DNA of 64,000 bases from Neobacillus rhizosphaerae (GTDB taxonomy: Bacteria; Bacillota; Bacilli; Bacillales; Cytobacillaceae), in assembly GCF_937468385.1 (NCBI RefSeq), contig NZ_CALBWS010000002.1, positions 1-64,000 of the forward strand, written 5' to 3'. The translations under genes and the position numbers were made by a program. This document shows positions 33,215 through 41,950 of this stretch, piece by piece. Within the stretch, counting starts at the first letter, position 1, and every line of letters begins with the position of its first letter. The notes under the pieces were generated by a model. The model searched no databases, had not been told where the DNA came from, and saw only the letters and a list, made by a program, of their open reading frames with translations.

Positions 33215-34387
33215 CTACTTCGTTAACATATGAAAAACTTGCTCGACATCTTTATCGCCGCGACCTGATAGATTCACAATCAAAACATCATCAGCAGATA
33301 ATTCTTTTGCTAATTTCAAAGCATATGCAACGGCATGAGAACTTTCTAAAGCTGGAATAATGCCTTCCTTCTTACTTAGTACTTGAAAAGCCTGCAACGC
33401 TTCCTGCCCAGTTACTGTTACATACTCTGCTCTCCCTGTGGTTTTCAGGTGACTATGCTCAGGACCTACACCTGGGTAATCCAATCCGGCAGCTATGGAG
33501 TAGGTTGGTTTAGGTTCGCCCTTTTCATCTAGTAAGGTTAAACATTTAAAACCATGAATGACAGCAGGAACACCTTCTGTCAATGTTGGTGCCTCTGCCG
33601 GTTCAACCCCAATGAGGCGAACATTTTCTTCATCTAAATAATGAGCAAATGCCCCGATGGCATTACTACCACCACCTGCACAAGCGATTACTGCAGTTGG
33701 TAGCTTTCCTTCTTTTTCAAGTACCTGTCGTTTGGATTCTTCACTAATAATAGCTTGGAAATGCTTAACCATCGTTGGATATGGATGCGGCCCTACCGCC
33801 GATCCTAGTAAATAAAAGGTATTTTTATAGTTTTGCACTAAGTCAGCCAAGGCCTCATCAACAGCATCCTTAAGACGGCCCTGACCCTTTGTGACAGGAA
33901 CAACTTTTGCCCCTAATAATTCCATCCGAAAAACATTCAGCGCCTGGCGCTCCATGTCCAGCTTGCCCATATAAATAATACATTCCATCCCAAACATCGC
34001 ACATGCGGTGGCCGTTGCCACACCGTGCTGACCGGCACCGGTTTCCGCAATAATCCGCTTTACACCCATTCTTTTCGCTAATAAAATCTGGCCAATTGCA
34101 TTATTAATTTTATGTGCACCTGTATGGTTTAAATCTTCCCGTTTTAAGTAAATTTTAGCTCCGCCAAGCTGCTTCGTTATATTTCCAGCAAAAGTTAACG
34201 GATTTTCCCTTCCAATATATTCTTTTAAATAATATTTAAATTCTTCAATGAACTCCTGGTCGTCTTTGAACTTTAAAAACTGTTCCTCCAACTCGTTCAT
34301 TACTGCCTGCAAGTCCTCAGGAATAAAACTACCACCAAACTCTCCAAAATAACCCTTACTTGCTACACTCGCTCTTTCCATGCTCAA
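33215..34387 (-). CDS. trpB: Tryptophan synthase beta chain
   Basis: 390 residues, full length for TrpB. The PLP lysine is Lys93 in [10 protein letters not shown], and the phosphate loop is [10 protein letters not shown]. It makes tryptophan from indole and serine. No trpA or other trp genes adjoin it, so it is a stand-alone copy. The TTG at 34387 has AAGGAG 5 nt away; the ATG at 34381 is 11 nt away, so either start is possible. Upstream DNA shows no T-box or TRAP-type leader. Confidence 0.93.
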   Translation of the reverse strand: MSMERASVASKGYFGEFGGSFIPEDLQAVMNELEEQFLKFKDDQEFIEEFKYYLKEYIGRENPLTFAGNITKQLGGAKIYLKREDLNHTGAHKINNAIGQILLAKRMGVKRIIAETGAGQHGVATATACAMFGMECIIYMGKLDMERQALNVFRMELLGAKVVPVTKGQGRLKDAVDEALADLVQNYKNTFYLLGSAVGPHPYPTMVKHFQAIISEESKRQVLEKEGKLPTAVIACAGGGSNAIGAFAHYLDEENVRLIGVEPAEAPTLTEGVPAVIHGFKCLTLLDEKGEPKPTYSIAAGLDYPGVGPEHSHLKTTGRAEYVTVTGQEALQAFQVLSKKEGIIPALESSHAVAYALKLAKELSADDVLIVNLSGRGDKDVEQVFHMLTK

Positions 34388-34509
34388 CTCGTCTCCTTCT
34401 AACCTATTATTTTCGTTTGGACAACCAAGGTTAATTAACTGAATATTTCATTAATTATTTTATCACGCTGTTCCCTTTCTGCCAAATTTTCCGCACGCAA
34501 CCTAACCCA

Positions 34510-34548
34510 AAAAAGGTGAGACACCTATTAAGTATGCCTCACCTAAAA
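34510..34548 (-). terminator. Terminator of yknWXYZ
   Basis: AAGGTGAG pairs with CTCACCT around a 17-nt loop, flanked by A6 and A6/T6 runs. It lies about 30 nt behind yknZ. Confidence 0.75.
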
Positions 34549-34574
34549 AACCAACTTTATGAAATTTTTACCAC

Positions 34575-35768
34575 TTATTCATATCGAAGCGAATCAATCG
34601 GATCAAGCTTTGCTGCCTTATTGGCTGGAAGAAGTCCAAACAATACTCCAATGACCATAGAAAACAAAACACCGCTCAAAACCACTTGCCATGATACTAA
34701 GGATGGCCAGCCTGCAAAAAAGCTGACAATTGTTGACGTTCCCCAGCCGAGAACAATACCAAGGACACCGCCGATTAAGGTTAAGGTCATCGATTCGATT
34801 AAGAACTGTGTCAAGACCTGGCCACGTGTCGCACCAAGTGCCATACGGATACCAATTTCCCTTGTTCTCTCGGTCACGGAAACAAGCATAATATTCATGA
34901 CACCAATCCCACCAACAAATAAGGAGATACCAGCAATACTCCCGATAATCAGCGTCATAATTTTTGTAACCTGGCCAACTCCTTGAGCAATTTCCTCCAT
35001 GTTAATAACCTGATAGGATTTTTCTGTATTATGCAGATTATTTAATAACCTGGCAGCCTTTTTGCCAGCTGTCTGCAACTGCTCAGCAGAAGAAGCTTGA
35101 AGTGTCACCTGGGTAAAATCGCTGCTGCCGTAAATGTTTCTCCAAGTTTGGAATGGCAGAAACACCTCCATGGAGCCAAATGCAAGAAGACCCGTCGGCT
35201 TCTCCAAGACACCGATAATTTCAATCGGCTGATTGGCAATCATAATAACCTTTCCAACTGGATTTTCCTCTTTAAATAATTTTTCCTGTAATTTATTACT
35301 TATCAGCCCGACACGTCGTCCTCCAAGAAAATCAGCTGAAGAAAAACCTCTTCCCTTTGCTACTTTCAACTGATTTAATTGTAAGTAAGCCTGATTAATA
35401 CCTGTTGTCGACACATCTGCCGTATCCTTTTGAAATCTAGCAGAAGATATTTTGGTGCTTGTGGCGACAACTCGCTTAATTTCCGGTATTTGTTCAAGAG
35501 CACGGATATCCTCTTGCTTAAATGGGGCCTGCTGAAAGGCGTTAGGGTTCGACCTCACTTCTTCATCTGATGGCTGATAAAACATTTCAATCGTATTTCC
35601 CGGACCGGTAATTTGTGATTTAAGCATTGCTTCGCCGCCCTGCCCAATCGCTACCACAATAATAACCGCCCCGACACCGATAATGATCCCAAGCATCGTC
35701 AAAATACTGCGCATCTTATGTGCTTTAAGCGAGCTCAATGACATGGAAAGGTTTTCCATAAAACTCAT
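34575..35768 (-). CDS. yknZ: YknZ, MacB-type ABC permease
   Basis: 397 residues: one N-terminal helix, an extracytoplasmic MacB_PCD domain (about 45-240), and a C-terminal FtsX domain with three helices including ERTREIGIRMALGATRGQVLTQFL. With YknY, YknX and YknW it forms the exporter that protects B. subtilis against the SdpC killing toxin. It overlaps yknY by 4 nt and is last in the operon. Confidence 0.9.
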   Translation of the reverse strand: MSFMENLSMSLSSLKAHKMRSILTMLGIIIGVGAVIIVVAIGQGGEAMLKSQITGPGNTIEMFYQPSDEEVRSNPNAFQQAPFKQEDIRALEQIPEIKRVVATSTKISSARFQKDTADVSTTGINQAYLQLNQLKVAKGRGFSSADFLGGRRVGLISNKLQEKLFKEENPVGKVIMIANQPIEIIGVLEKPTGLLAFGSMEVFLPFQTWRNIYGSSDFTQVTLQASSAEQLQTAGKKAARLLNNLHNTEKSYQVINMEEIAQGVGQVTKIMTLIIGSIAGISLFVGGIGVMNIMLVSVTERTREIGIRMALGATRGQVLTQFLIESMTLTLIGGVLGIVLGWGTSTIVSFFAGWPSLVSWQVVLSGVLFSMVIGVLFGLLPANKAAKLDPIDSLRYE

Positions 35769-36457
35769 GTCAACCGCCCCCTATCCATAGCTGCAGGAGA
35801 TTGGATCACTCCATCCCTAACCATAATAGTTCTGTTTGCATACTCCGCCACTTCAGACTCGTGAGTTACAACGATTACCGTAACACCTTCACCATTAAGC
35901 TCCCGAAATTGTTCCATAATATCCATGCTTGTTTTCGAATCAAGTGCCCCTGTCGGCTCATCTGCTAAAATAAGTTTAGGCTTATTAACAATCGATCTTG
36001 CGATAGCCACCCGCTGCTTTTGTCCGCCAGATAGGGCATTAGGAAGGTGGTCCATCCGGTCTGACAGCCCTACTTTCATTAATGCCTCTTCTGCACGCGC
36101 CTGCCGCTCTTTTTTTGAAATTCCTGCGTATATCATTGGAAGCTCGACATTTTTTAGTGCTGTTAGTCTAGGCAATAAATGAAATTGCTGGAAGACAAAG
36201 CCGATGGATTGATTTCGAACTCGAGCCAATTCCTTATCGTTATAATGCGATACATTTTCCCCGCCAAGATAATATTCTCCTTCAGTTGGTTTATCCAAAC
36301 AGCCGATGATATTCATCAAGGTCGATTTTCCTGAACCGGAAGGACCCATGATGGCAACAAATTCACCTTGCTCAATCTGAAGACTTATCCCGTTCAATAC
36401 ATGTATACTTTCTTTTCCAAGCAAAAACGACTTAGTGATAGCATCTAGCTGGATCAT
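35765..36457 (-). CDS. yknY: YknY, ABC ATPase
   Basis: 230 residues of the MacB/LolD-type ATPase group: Walker A GPSGSGKST (about 39-47), signature LSGGQKQR, Walker B LILADEPTGALD and switch His in VVTHE. It supplies energy for the YknZ permease. Start and stop codons overlap those of its neighbours by 4 nt on both sides. Confidence 0.92.
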   Translation of the reverse strand: MIQLDAITKSFLLGKESIHVLNGISLQIEQGEFVAIMGPSGSGKSTLMNIIGCLDKPTEGEYYLGGENVSHYNDKELARVRNQSIGFVFQQFHLLPRLTALKNVELPMIYAGISKKERQARAEEALMKVGLSDRMDHLPNALSGGQKQRVAIARSIVNKPKLILADEPTGALDSKTSMDIMEQFRELNGEGVTVIVVTHESEVAEYANRTIMVRDGVIQSPAAMDRGRLT

Positions 36458-37581
36458 TTGACTGTCACTTCCAACCCGTTCTTAAGATTATCAGGCCCAT
36501 TAACGATGACTTGGTCTCCTTTTCCAATACCCTCAAGGATTTCAATCCTCTCACCAGACGTAATGCCCGTTTTCACCTTCTGCTTTTGAGCCTTTCCATT
36601 CTTTACGATAAAAACATAAGGCTTATCTCCATCATCATGGACCGCATCAATTGGCAGAACCGTGGCAGATTTTTTATCTGTTTCAATTTCCATAATGACC
36701 TGGAACCCTGGTTTTAAGGCTTTCGTATCGCCTGATATTTTTACTGTAACAGGGTACTGTACAGCCTGACTGCCGTTTTGTATTCCCGCTTGGCTCTGCT
36801 GTGGGAGAATCGCAATCTTCATGATTTCTCCCTGCCATTCCTGCCCTTGCACAGCATCTGATTTAATAATGACCTTTTGCCCGCTATTAACTTTTAATGT
36901 ATCGTATTCTGATAAAAGTCCCGATGCTGTCATCCCTTCGAGCTTACCTATATGTACAATGGGTTCAGCCATAGTTCCTGCTTCTGAAGAGGAGTCGGGC
37001 TTTTTGGCAGATAAAACCACGCCATCTATCGTACTCTTAATTTCTAATTCAGCTTGGCGCTTGCTAATCATATTCTTTTGGAGTGAGGTTTGCTTCAAGT
37101 CCAAATCGGCTAATTTCTTTTCCATTTCTAGCTGTTCTTGTTCCGGAGCAATTTGTTTCTTTGCTTCTTCCTTTCCAATCTGTTCAGCTAAAGTCTTTTC
37201 TTTGTCCTTTAGTTCCTTCATTTTCTTATCCATTTGGTTAATCTTCAAATTAGCCGATTCAATTGCTATTTTATTTTGCTCAATTTCTAATTCTAGCTGA
37301 GGATTTTGCAGTTTTGCCAAGACGGTACCCTTCTTAATAGTCTGTCCTTCTTTGACAAGCAGTTCCTTCAGTTCCCCTTTGTCAGGGGTTGCATAGACGA
37401 TTTGTTCCGCTTGAAGTTGTACTGTTCCCGGCACCATCAATAACGAAGAAATTTCCTCCTGTTTGATTTCTGTTGTTTTAACCGAAGGTCCTTTTGCTAA
37501 AACTTGACGATATACACTGAAAGAAATCATGACGAGTACTATGCTGATAATACCTAGCGCAATCCACGTTTTCTTTTTCAT
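36454..37581 (-). CDS. yknX: YknX, membrane-fusion adaptor
   Basis: 375 residues of the HlyD/MacA adaptor family: a single N-terminal helix (about 7-27), a biotinyl-lipoyl-like half (GELKELLVKEGQTIKKGTVLAKLQ), a long Lys/Glu-rich coiled coil (about 98-178) and C-terminal beta domains ending GDQVIVNGPDNLKNGLEVTVK. It connects YknYZ to the outside of the membrane. Its start overlaps the stop of yknW. Confidence 0.9.
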   Translation of the reverse strand: MKKKTWIALGIISIVLVMISFSVYRQVLAKGPSVKTTEIKQEEISSLLMVPGTVQLQAEQIVYATPDKGELKELLVKEGQTIKKGTVLAKLQNPQLELEIEQNKIAIESANLKINQMDKKMKELKDKEKTLAEQIGKEEAKKQIAPEQEQLEMEKKLADLDLKQTSLQKNMISKRQAELEIKSTIDGVVLSAKKPDSSSEAGTMAEPIVHIGKLEGMTASGLLSEYDTLKVNSGQKVIIKSDAVQGQEWQGEIMKIAILPQQSQAGIQNGSQAVQYPVTVKISGDTKALKPGFQVIMEIETDKKSATVLPIDAVHDDGDKPYVFIVKNGKAQKQKVKTGITSGERIEILEGIGKGDQVIVNGPDNLKNGLEVTVK

Positions 37582-38249
37582 TATAGTTTCGGCGCTCCTT
37601 GAATTAGAGTTCCTAACAATCCAAAGCCAATCGAAATTAGGAAGAAGGCAATCGCAATCGTCCAGGCCAGCCCTTTAGAAAACCTTCCTGTTTTATGAAG
37701 ACCTATGGCAGTCAATACAACTCCCCATAGTTTGAATACTTCAATAGAATTATAGACAATAGTTTTTTGATTCAACAAACCTCCTAAACTAGTAGTATAT
37801 ATTTCTGGACTCCCGCCAATGGCATAACTAACCGCCATATTGAGAATAAGACCGACTGCCCCAATAATCATAATATAAGTATTCATGGAGAATAATTGTT
37901 TAAAGGAAACAGGTGAATTAGCAATCTTAGCAATGACTAATTGAATAGCACTGCTAATAAGAATACCGATAATCGGTGAAAAAATGCCCATTACCATCAT
38001 TGTTACCTTTGTAACTACTAAAATTATTTCAGCTTGATCTTCTGGTATCCCCTCACCAATCAAGGCTTCCGCATCCATTGATAACGCCATTAACGTCATT
38101 CCGATTGCATAGAGGATACTAATAATGATTAACGGCACCCAGATTTTTGGATTTTGCTTGATCCTCTCAAACTGTTCACTTGGACTCGTAAACATTCCTA
38201 ATAATTTCGGACTCTGTTTCTTTGTGTCCAAATTTGTCTCGATTTCCAT
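37581..38249 (-). CDS. yknW: YknW, Yip1-domain membrane protein
   Basis: 222 residues with about five helices and a Yip1 domain. The opening SPSEQFERIKQNPKIWVPLIIIS is typical of the family. In B. subtilis YknW assists assembly of the YknXYZ exporter. It is the first gene of the operon, behind a sigma-W promoter. Confidence 0.88.
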   Translation of the reverse strand: MEIETNLDTKKQSPKLLGMFTSPSEQFERIKQNPKIWVPLIIISILYAIGMTLMALSMDAEALIGEGIPEDQAEIILVVTKVTMMVMGIFSPIIGILISSAIQLVIAKIANSPVSFKQLFSMNTYIMIIGAVGLILNMAVSYAIGGSPEIYTTSLGGLLNQKTIVYNSIEVFKLWGVVLTAIGLHKTGRFSKGLAWTIAIAFFLISIGFGLLGTLIQGAPKL

Positions 38250-38293
38250 TCAAAACACCCCTATCCATTTATGTAAAAGATTTCAATTAATTA

Positions 38294-38319
38294 TACGACA
38301 AAAATTAGCGAAAGTTTCA
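38294..38319 (-). promoter_or_regulatory. Sigma-W promoter of yknWXYZ
   Basis: On the minus strand TGAAAC (38314-38319) is followed after exactly 16 nt by CGTA (38294-38297), the standard sigma-W arrangement. It lies about 45 nt upstream of yknW. The B. subtilis operon is also in the sigma-W regulon. Confidence 0.85.
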
Positions 38320-38431
38320 TTTATTTCAGAAGTGTCAGCACCACCCTTGTTTTTTACAAAAAAGCCCTGCTCCTTTTCATTTTTCATGTTAGGGCAGGTC
38401 TTTTCAAATGCAAACGTGGTTCATTATTTTA

Positions 38432-38724
38432 TTAAGCCTGAGAGGTTATCGGGTGTTTGAACTGATCTGGCAGTGTAATGCCTGTAATATTTTTAACAAA
38501 TAAATTAGATTTGTACGGCTGAATTTCGAGAGGAATCTTGTTTTCATCAGGATGATAGTGAAAGACAATTTTGGTGATACTTTCATCAGCAATCTTATTT
38601 AAAATACTCTTTAACTCAATATTATCCTCACAAATATCGGTATAAAGATGTAAAATGGTATCGTCACGCTGGTAGATGACCAGAGCCTCTTCCTGTTCAA
38701 GATAATAGAGGTCTTGACTGTCTT
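38432..38724 (-). pseudogene. C-terminal remnant of a GNAT acetyltransferase
   Basis: On the minus strand about 95 codons are open: SQDLYYLEQEEALVIYQRDD, then a segment with LHLYTDICE, KIVFHYHPDE and IQPYKSNLFVKN, ending KHPITSQA and TAA at 38432. The pattern matches the C-terminal half of a Bacillus GNAT N-acetyltransferase. No start codon with a binding site and no acetyl-CoA loop are present, so the 5' part is lost. A 5-bp GCCCT/AGGGC hairpin lies near 38365-38398. The rest of 38320-38431 has only a degenerate GTGTCAGCACC palindrome. Confidence 0.7.
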
Positions 38725-38769
38725 AAGAAGGATCTGTGAAAAGATGGAAATTGAAAATAAACAATAATA

Positions 38770-38817
38770 AAAAGGGGTGGATGATCCTCGGTTTTTAAAG
38801 GAGGTCCTCCACACCCT
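38770..38817 (-). terminator. Terminator of the aldo/keto reductase gene
   Basis: On the minus strand GGGTG[T]GGA-GGACCTCC pairs with GAGGATCA-TCCACCCC, followed by TTTTTA, just behind the stop at 38833. Confidence 0.7.
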
Positions 38818-38832
38818 ATTTAATTATCCTGG

Positions 38833-39759
38833 TTACGGAACGATATTCCCGGCAGCTTTATAAATCTGATACCATTCTTCTCTCGTCAAGGTGATCTCGG
38901 CACCTTTACATGCGTCCTTCATCCGTTCAATATTGGTAGTTCCAAGCACCACCTGAATGTTTGCCGGATGACGAGTAATCCAGGCAGTAGCAATTGCCGT
39001 GTTCGTAACGCCATATTTCTCGGCTATGCTGTCAACCACCTCGTTCAACTTTGGAAAACGTTCTAAATCACCTAAGAAGGATCCTTCAAAGAAACCGTGC
39101 TGGTAGGGAGACCATGCTTGCATCGTAATATCATGCAAACGGCAATATTCCAAAATGCTACTATCACGATTGACAGCTTGGTCAGTTTTCATATTTAAAG
39201 AAATACCTGAGTCAATCATTGGTGTGTGTGCAATGCTAAACTGCAGTTGGTTTACCACCAATTTATGCGGGATGTATTTCTGTAATAGTTCAATCTGGGC
39301 TGGATTATGGTTCGATACACCAAAATACTTTACCTTACCACTGTTATGAAGTTCATCAAACGCCTCTGCCACCTCAGTAGGTTCCATTAATGGATCGGGA
39401 CGATGAAGAAGTAAAATATCAAGGTATTCAGTTTTCAATCGCTTCAATATCCCATTAACTGACTTAATAATATGGTCTTTTGAAAAATCAAAATAACCTT
39501 CTGGAGAGCGAATACCGCATTTGCTTTGCAAAATCATATTTTCACGGATACTAGGATTCATTTGAATCGCTTCTGAAAAAATCTCCTCGCATTTCCCACG
39601 CCCATAAATATCGGCGTGATCAAAGAAATTTATCCCCTCTTCCATTGCCGTACGGATTAATTTTTCAGCTTCTAGCAATGACAGCTGTGTTAAACGCATA
39701 TTGCCCATAATAATATTTGAAACTTTTAAATCGGTGTTTGCGATGTTTATGTATTTCAC
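38833..39759 (-). CDS. Aldo/keto reductase
   Basis: About 308 residues, TIM-barrel aldo/keto reductase of the YdhF-like group: Asp and Tyr in FDHADIYG, Lys in LQSKCG, His in LLHRPDP, and an NADPH site near VVLGTTNIERM. I chose the GTG at 39759, with AAGGAGGG upstream, over the ATG at 39792. It reduces small carbonyl compounds; the natural substrate is unknown. Confidence 0.85.
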   Translation of the reverse strand: MKYINIANTDLKVSNIIMGNMRLTQLSLLEAEKLIRTAMEEGINFFDHADIYGRGKCEEIFSEAIQMNPSIRENMILQSKCGIRSPEGYFDFSKDHIIKSVNGILKRLKTEYLDILLLHRPDPLMEPTEVAEAFDELHNSGKVKYFGVSNHNPAQIELLQKYIPHKLVVNQLQFSIAHTPMIDSGISLNMKTDQAVNRDSSILEYCRLHDITMQAWSPYQHGFFEGSFLGDLERFPKLNEVVDSIAEKYGVTNTAIATAWITRHPANIQVVLGTTNIERMKDACKGAEITLTREEWYQIYKAAGNIVP

Positions 39760-39863
39760 GAAAAATCCCTCCTTAATAGTATCCATCCTCATTATACGTT
39801 GAAATGAAATACAGTAGTAAGCTACTTTTAATAGAAAACAGTACTAAAAATTTTTAGCCTCAT

Positions 39864-40409
39864 CTAAAATAATCCCCACACCCCCCCTTTTAAACAGTGC
39901 CGCTCCAAATCGAGGAGCTGTGTCTTCATCTCTAATCCGCCGCGGTAACCTGTAAGTGATCCGTTCTTTCCTATGACACGATGACAAGGCACGGTAATTA
40001 ATACTGGATTGGCCCCAATAGCTGTACCCACCGCACGAACGGCAGCTGGTTTATTTATATCGTTTGCAATCTCAGAGTAGGATTTTGTCTCTCCAAATGG
40101 AATCTCACAAAGTGCCTTCCAGACTGCAAGCTGGAACTCGGTCCCATGGTAATCGATCGGAACGGTAAAAGTCGTCCGTTTCCCCTCAAAATATTCTTTT
40201 AGTTCGTCTGCATAGCAGTTTATCTTCTCTCTGTCTTCCACAAGAGTTTTACCTGGAAAACGTTTTTCTGCCCAAACAGACAATTCCTCATATGGCTTGT
40301 TCTGTGAGCCTACGTAACAAAGCCCATTTTCTGTCGTGGCAATATATAGATTCCAATCATTATAATTCAGCAGTGACCAATATACAGGTGTTTTATTATG
40401 TGCTTTCAA
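39864..40409 (-). CDS. adaB: Methylated-DNA--protein-cysteine methyltransferase
   Basis: 181 residues: an RNase H-like N-terminal domain and the DNA-binding methyltransferase domain with acceptor Cys142 in PCHRVIG and the GYRGGLEMK wing. It repairs O6-alkylguanine by transferring the alkyl group to itself. The TTG start has GGAGGG upstream and lies 3 nt behind adaA, as in the B. subtilis adaA-adaB operon. Confidence 0.9.
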   Translation of the reverse strand: MKAHNKTPVYWSLLNYNDWNLYIATTENGLCYVGSQNKPYEELSVWAEKRFPGKTLVEDREKINCYADELKEYFEGKRTTFTVPIDYHGTEFQLAVWKALCEIPFGETKSYSEIANDINKPAAVRAVGTAIGANPVLITVPCHRVIGKNGSLTGYRGGLEMKTQLLDLERHCLKGGVWGLF

Positions 40410-40412
40410 TTT

Positions 40413-41012
40413 TCAATCCCTCCGATATTTCATTTTTCCATGTAATTGACGATATTGTGCAGGAGTATGTCCCGTTATCTTTTTAAATAGAGTAATAAAA
40501 TAAGGCGTATTAGAAATACCAACTGTCTTCGCTACGTCCGTAATCGCTCGATCCGACTGAAGCAAATAATTTTTGGCCGTATTTATTCTGATCTGTTGAA
40601 TATATTCAACGGGCGTAATACCGATAATCTTTTTAAAAGTCCGCTGCAAATGATAGGGGCTTCCATGGCTAATATCCGCCAAGATTTCTAGTGTCAGTTT
40701 TTGGGTGTATTTCTTATCAATGTATTGTGTGATGAGGTCTACCCATTCGCTGTCAGGTAACCGTTCATTGGTAGGTTTACATCGTTTGCATGGACGATAG
40801 TTCGCAAACAGTGCTTGGTCTGCGCTTTGAAAAATACGTACATTTTCTTTTTTGGGAACGCGTGATTGGCATGACGGCTTACAGAAAATCCCCGTGGTCT
40901 TAACAGCATAGAAAAATTGATTATTGTACGATTTATCGTTATTGATAATGGCCTGCCACTTTTCATCTGTCAAGATTTCATCACTAGAATCCTCTTGGAA
41001 CTCAATTCTCAT
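40413..41012 (-). CDS. adaA: AdaA, alkyl-sensing transcription activator
   Basis: 199 residues. The N-terminal Ada zinc domain has Cys44, Cys48, Cys75 and Cys78 (FCKPSC and CKRC), which takes methyl groups from DNA phosphotriesters. The C-terminal AraC-type domain (about 95-195) binds DNA. When methylated it activates the adaptive response operon. AGGTGG precedes the ATG, with a TATAAT/TTACAT promoter upstream and a shared box beyond that. Confidence 0.92.
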   Translation of the reverse strand: MRIEFQEDSSDEILTDEKWQAIINNDKSYNNQFFYAVKTTGIFCKPSCQSRVPKKENVRIFQSADQALFANYRPCKRCKPTNERLPDSEWVDLITQYIDKKYTQKLTLEILADISHGSPYHLQRTFKKIIGITPVEYIQQIRINTAKNYLLQSDRAITDVAKTVGISNTPYFITLFKKITGHTPAQYRQLHGKMKYRRD

Positions 41013-41031
41013 TTAGACCACCTCTACTACT

Positions 41032-41060
41032 ATTATAATTTCGGATTAAACTGAATGTAA
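41032..41060 (-). promoter_or_regulatory. adaA promoter
   Basis: On the minus strand TTACAT (41055-41060) and TATAAT (41032-41037) are 17 nt apart, ending 20 nt from the adaA start. The poor -35 element fits an activator-dependent promoter. Confidence 0.6.
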
Positions 41061-41095
41061 GTTTCAGAAGATAAAAAAGCAAGATAATGAAACTT
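41061..41095 (-). promoter_or_regulatory. Candidate AdaA box 1
   Basis: The plus strand carries AAAGCAAGATAATGAAA within a longer match (GTTT..CAGAA.ATAAA) to 41874-41908. It lies directly upstream of the adaA -35 element. Confidence 0.55.
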
Positions 41096-41100
41096 TAAAG

Positions 41101-41814
41101 TTATTTCGAATCATGGAAGATAATCCCTAAACCAAACCGTTTCCCAGAAGTAATCGTACTGACACCATGGCGGAGTGTATTTTTGTAATAACCTTTTTTC
41201 CCTTCGGCAAGTCGATAGTTTGTCGGAAAAATAATTGCACCACCTTGTTCAACTGTAAGGACGTGTCCCCTGCTTTGGGCACGAGGAATTTGTTCTACGA
41301 GGAGGAATTCCCCACCCGTATAATCTTGATCGCGTTGATTCAGGATAAAGACTACTTGAAATGGAAAAAATACATCCCCGTATAGATCCTGATGCAGACA
41401 ATTGAATCCACCTTGTTCATATTTTAAGATCAATGGTGTTGGTCTCGTTTGCTCCTTTTCTTCACATGTCATTAAAAAATCATCAAGTGTATTCGGATAC
41501 TGTTCTGACTTTTTCAAATACCCCAACCAGCGATTTGCTGTTTTGGCTAGCTCTGGATAAAACGATTCTCGTAACCCTTGAACAAACTTAGGCAAGGGAT
41601 AAGAAAAATATTTGTACTCTCCGCTACCAAAGCGGTATCTTGTCATATTGATGGTCGTCCTGTACGGCTGTTCATCATTGTACAGTTCCATAAAAGACTC
41701 GCATTCTTCTTTCGTTAAAATCGGGGGCAGCTTAACAAAACCTTGTTCATCTAATTCTTTTTGAATAGCTTCCCAATCTAAACTTTGTATACGGGATTGA
41801 ATATCTTGAACCAT
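41101..41814 (-). CDS. 2OG-Fe(II) oxygenase of the PF09859 DNA-damage family
   Basis: 237 residues. The Fe ligands are probably His141 and Asp143 in CLHQDLYGDVFFP and His216 in LRHGVS; Arg226 likely binds 2-oxoglutarate. RYRFGSGEYKYFSYPLP and RPTPLILKYEQGGFNCLHQD match the Oxygenase-NA family, thought to act on damaged DNA. I moved the start to the ATG at 41814 behind GGAGGAGG; the longer frame has no site. It lies between adaA and the divergent alkA and shares their candidate box. Confidence 0.85.
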   Translation of the reverse strand: MVQDIQSRIQSLDWEAIQKELDEQGFVKLPPILTKEECESFMELYNDEQPYRTTINMTRYRFGSGEYKYFSYPLPKFVQGLRESFYPELAKTANRWLGYLKKSEQYPNTLDDFLMTCEEKEQTRPTPLILKYEQGGFNCLHQDLYGDVFFPFQVVFILNQRDQDYTGGEFLLVEQIPRAQSRGHVLTVEQGGAIIFPTNYRLAEGKKGYYKNTLRHGVSTITSGKRFGLGIIFHDSK

Positions 41815-41873
41815 GGTGACCTCCTCCAGTTTTTTGTTATTATCAATATAACCCGATTTCATTGAAAAATTAG

Positions 41874-41908
41874 GTTTTACAGAATAAAGAAGCAAGATAA
41901 CGAAATTA
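41874..41908. promoter_or_regulatory. Candidate AdaA box 2 (oxygenase/alkA divergent region)
   Basis: GAAGCAAGATAACGAAA on the plus strand, inside about 33 bases similar to 41061-41095. It lies 60-95 nt upstream of the oxygenase, in the same orientation as box 1 to adaA, and 43-77 nt before alkA. Confidence 0.55.
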
Positions 41909-41950
41909 ATTTTTTGTGATAATAATAGAAATTGATTGGGAGGACTGAAA

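Noticed and set aside
34388-34509. T-box or TRAP leader for the lone trpB gene
   Set aside because: The region is short and AT-rich, with no T-box sequence, specifier stem or GAG/UAG repeats.
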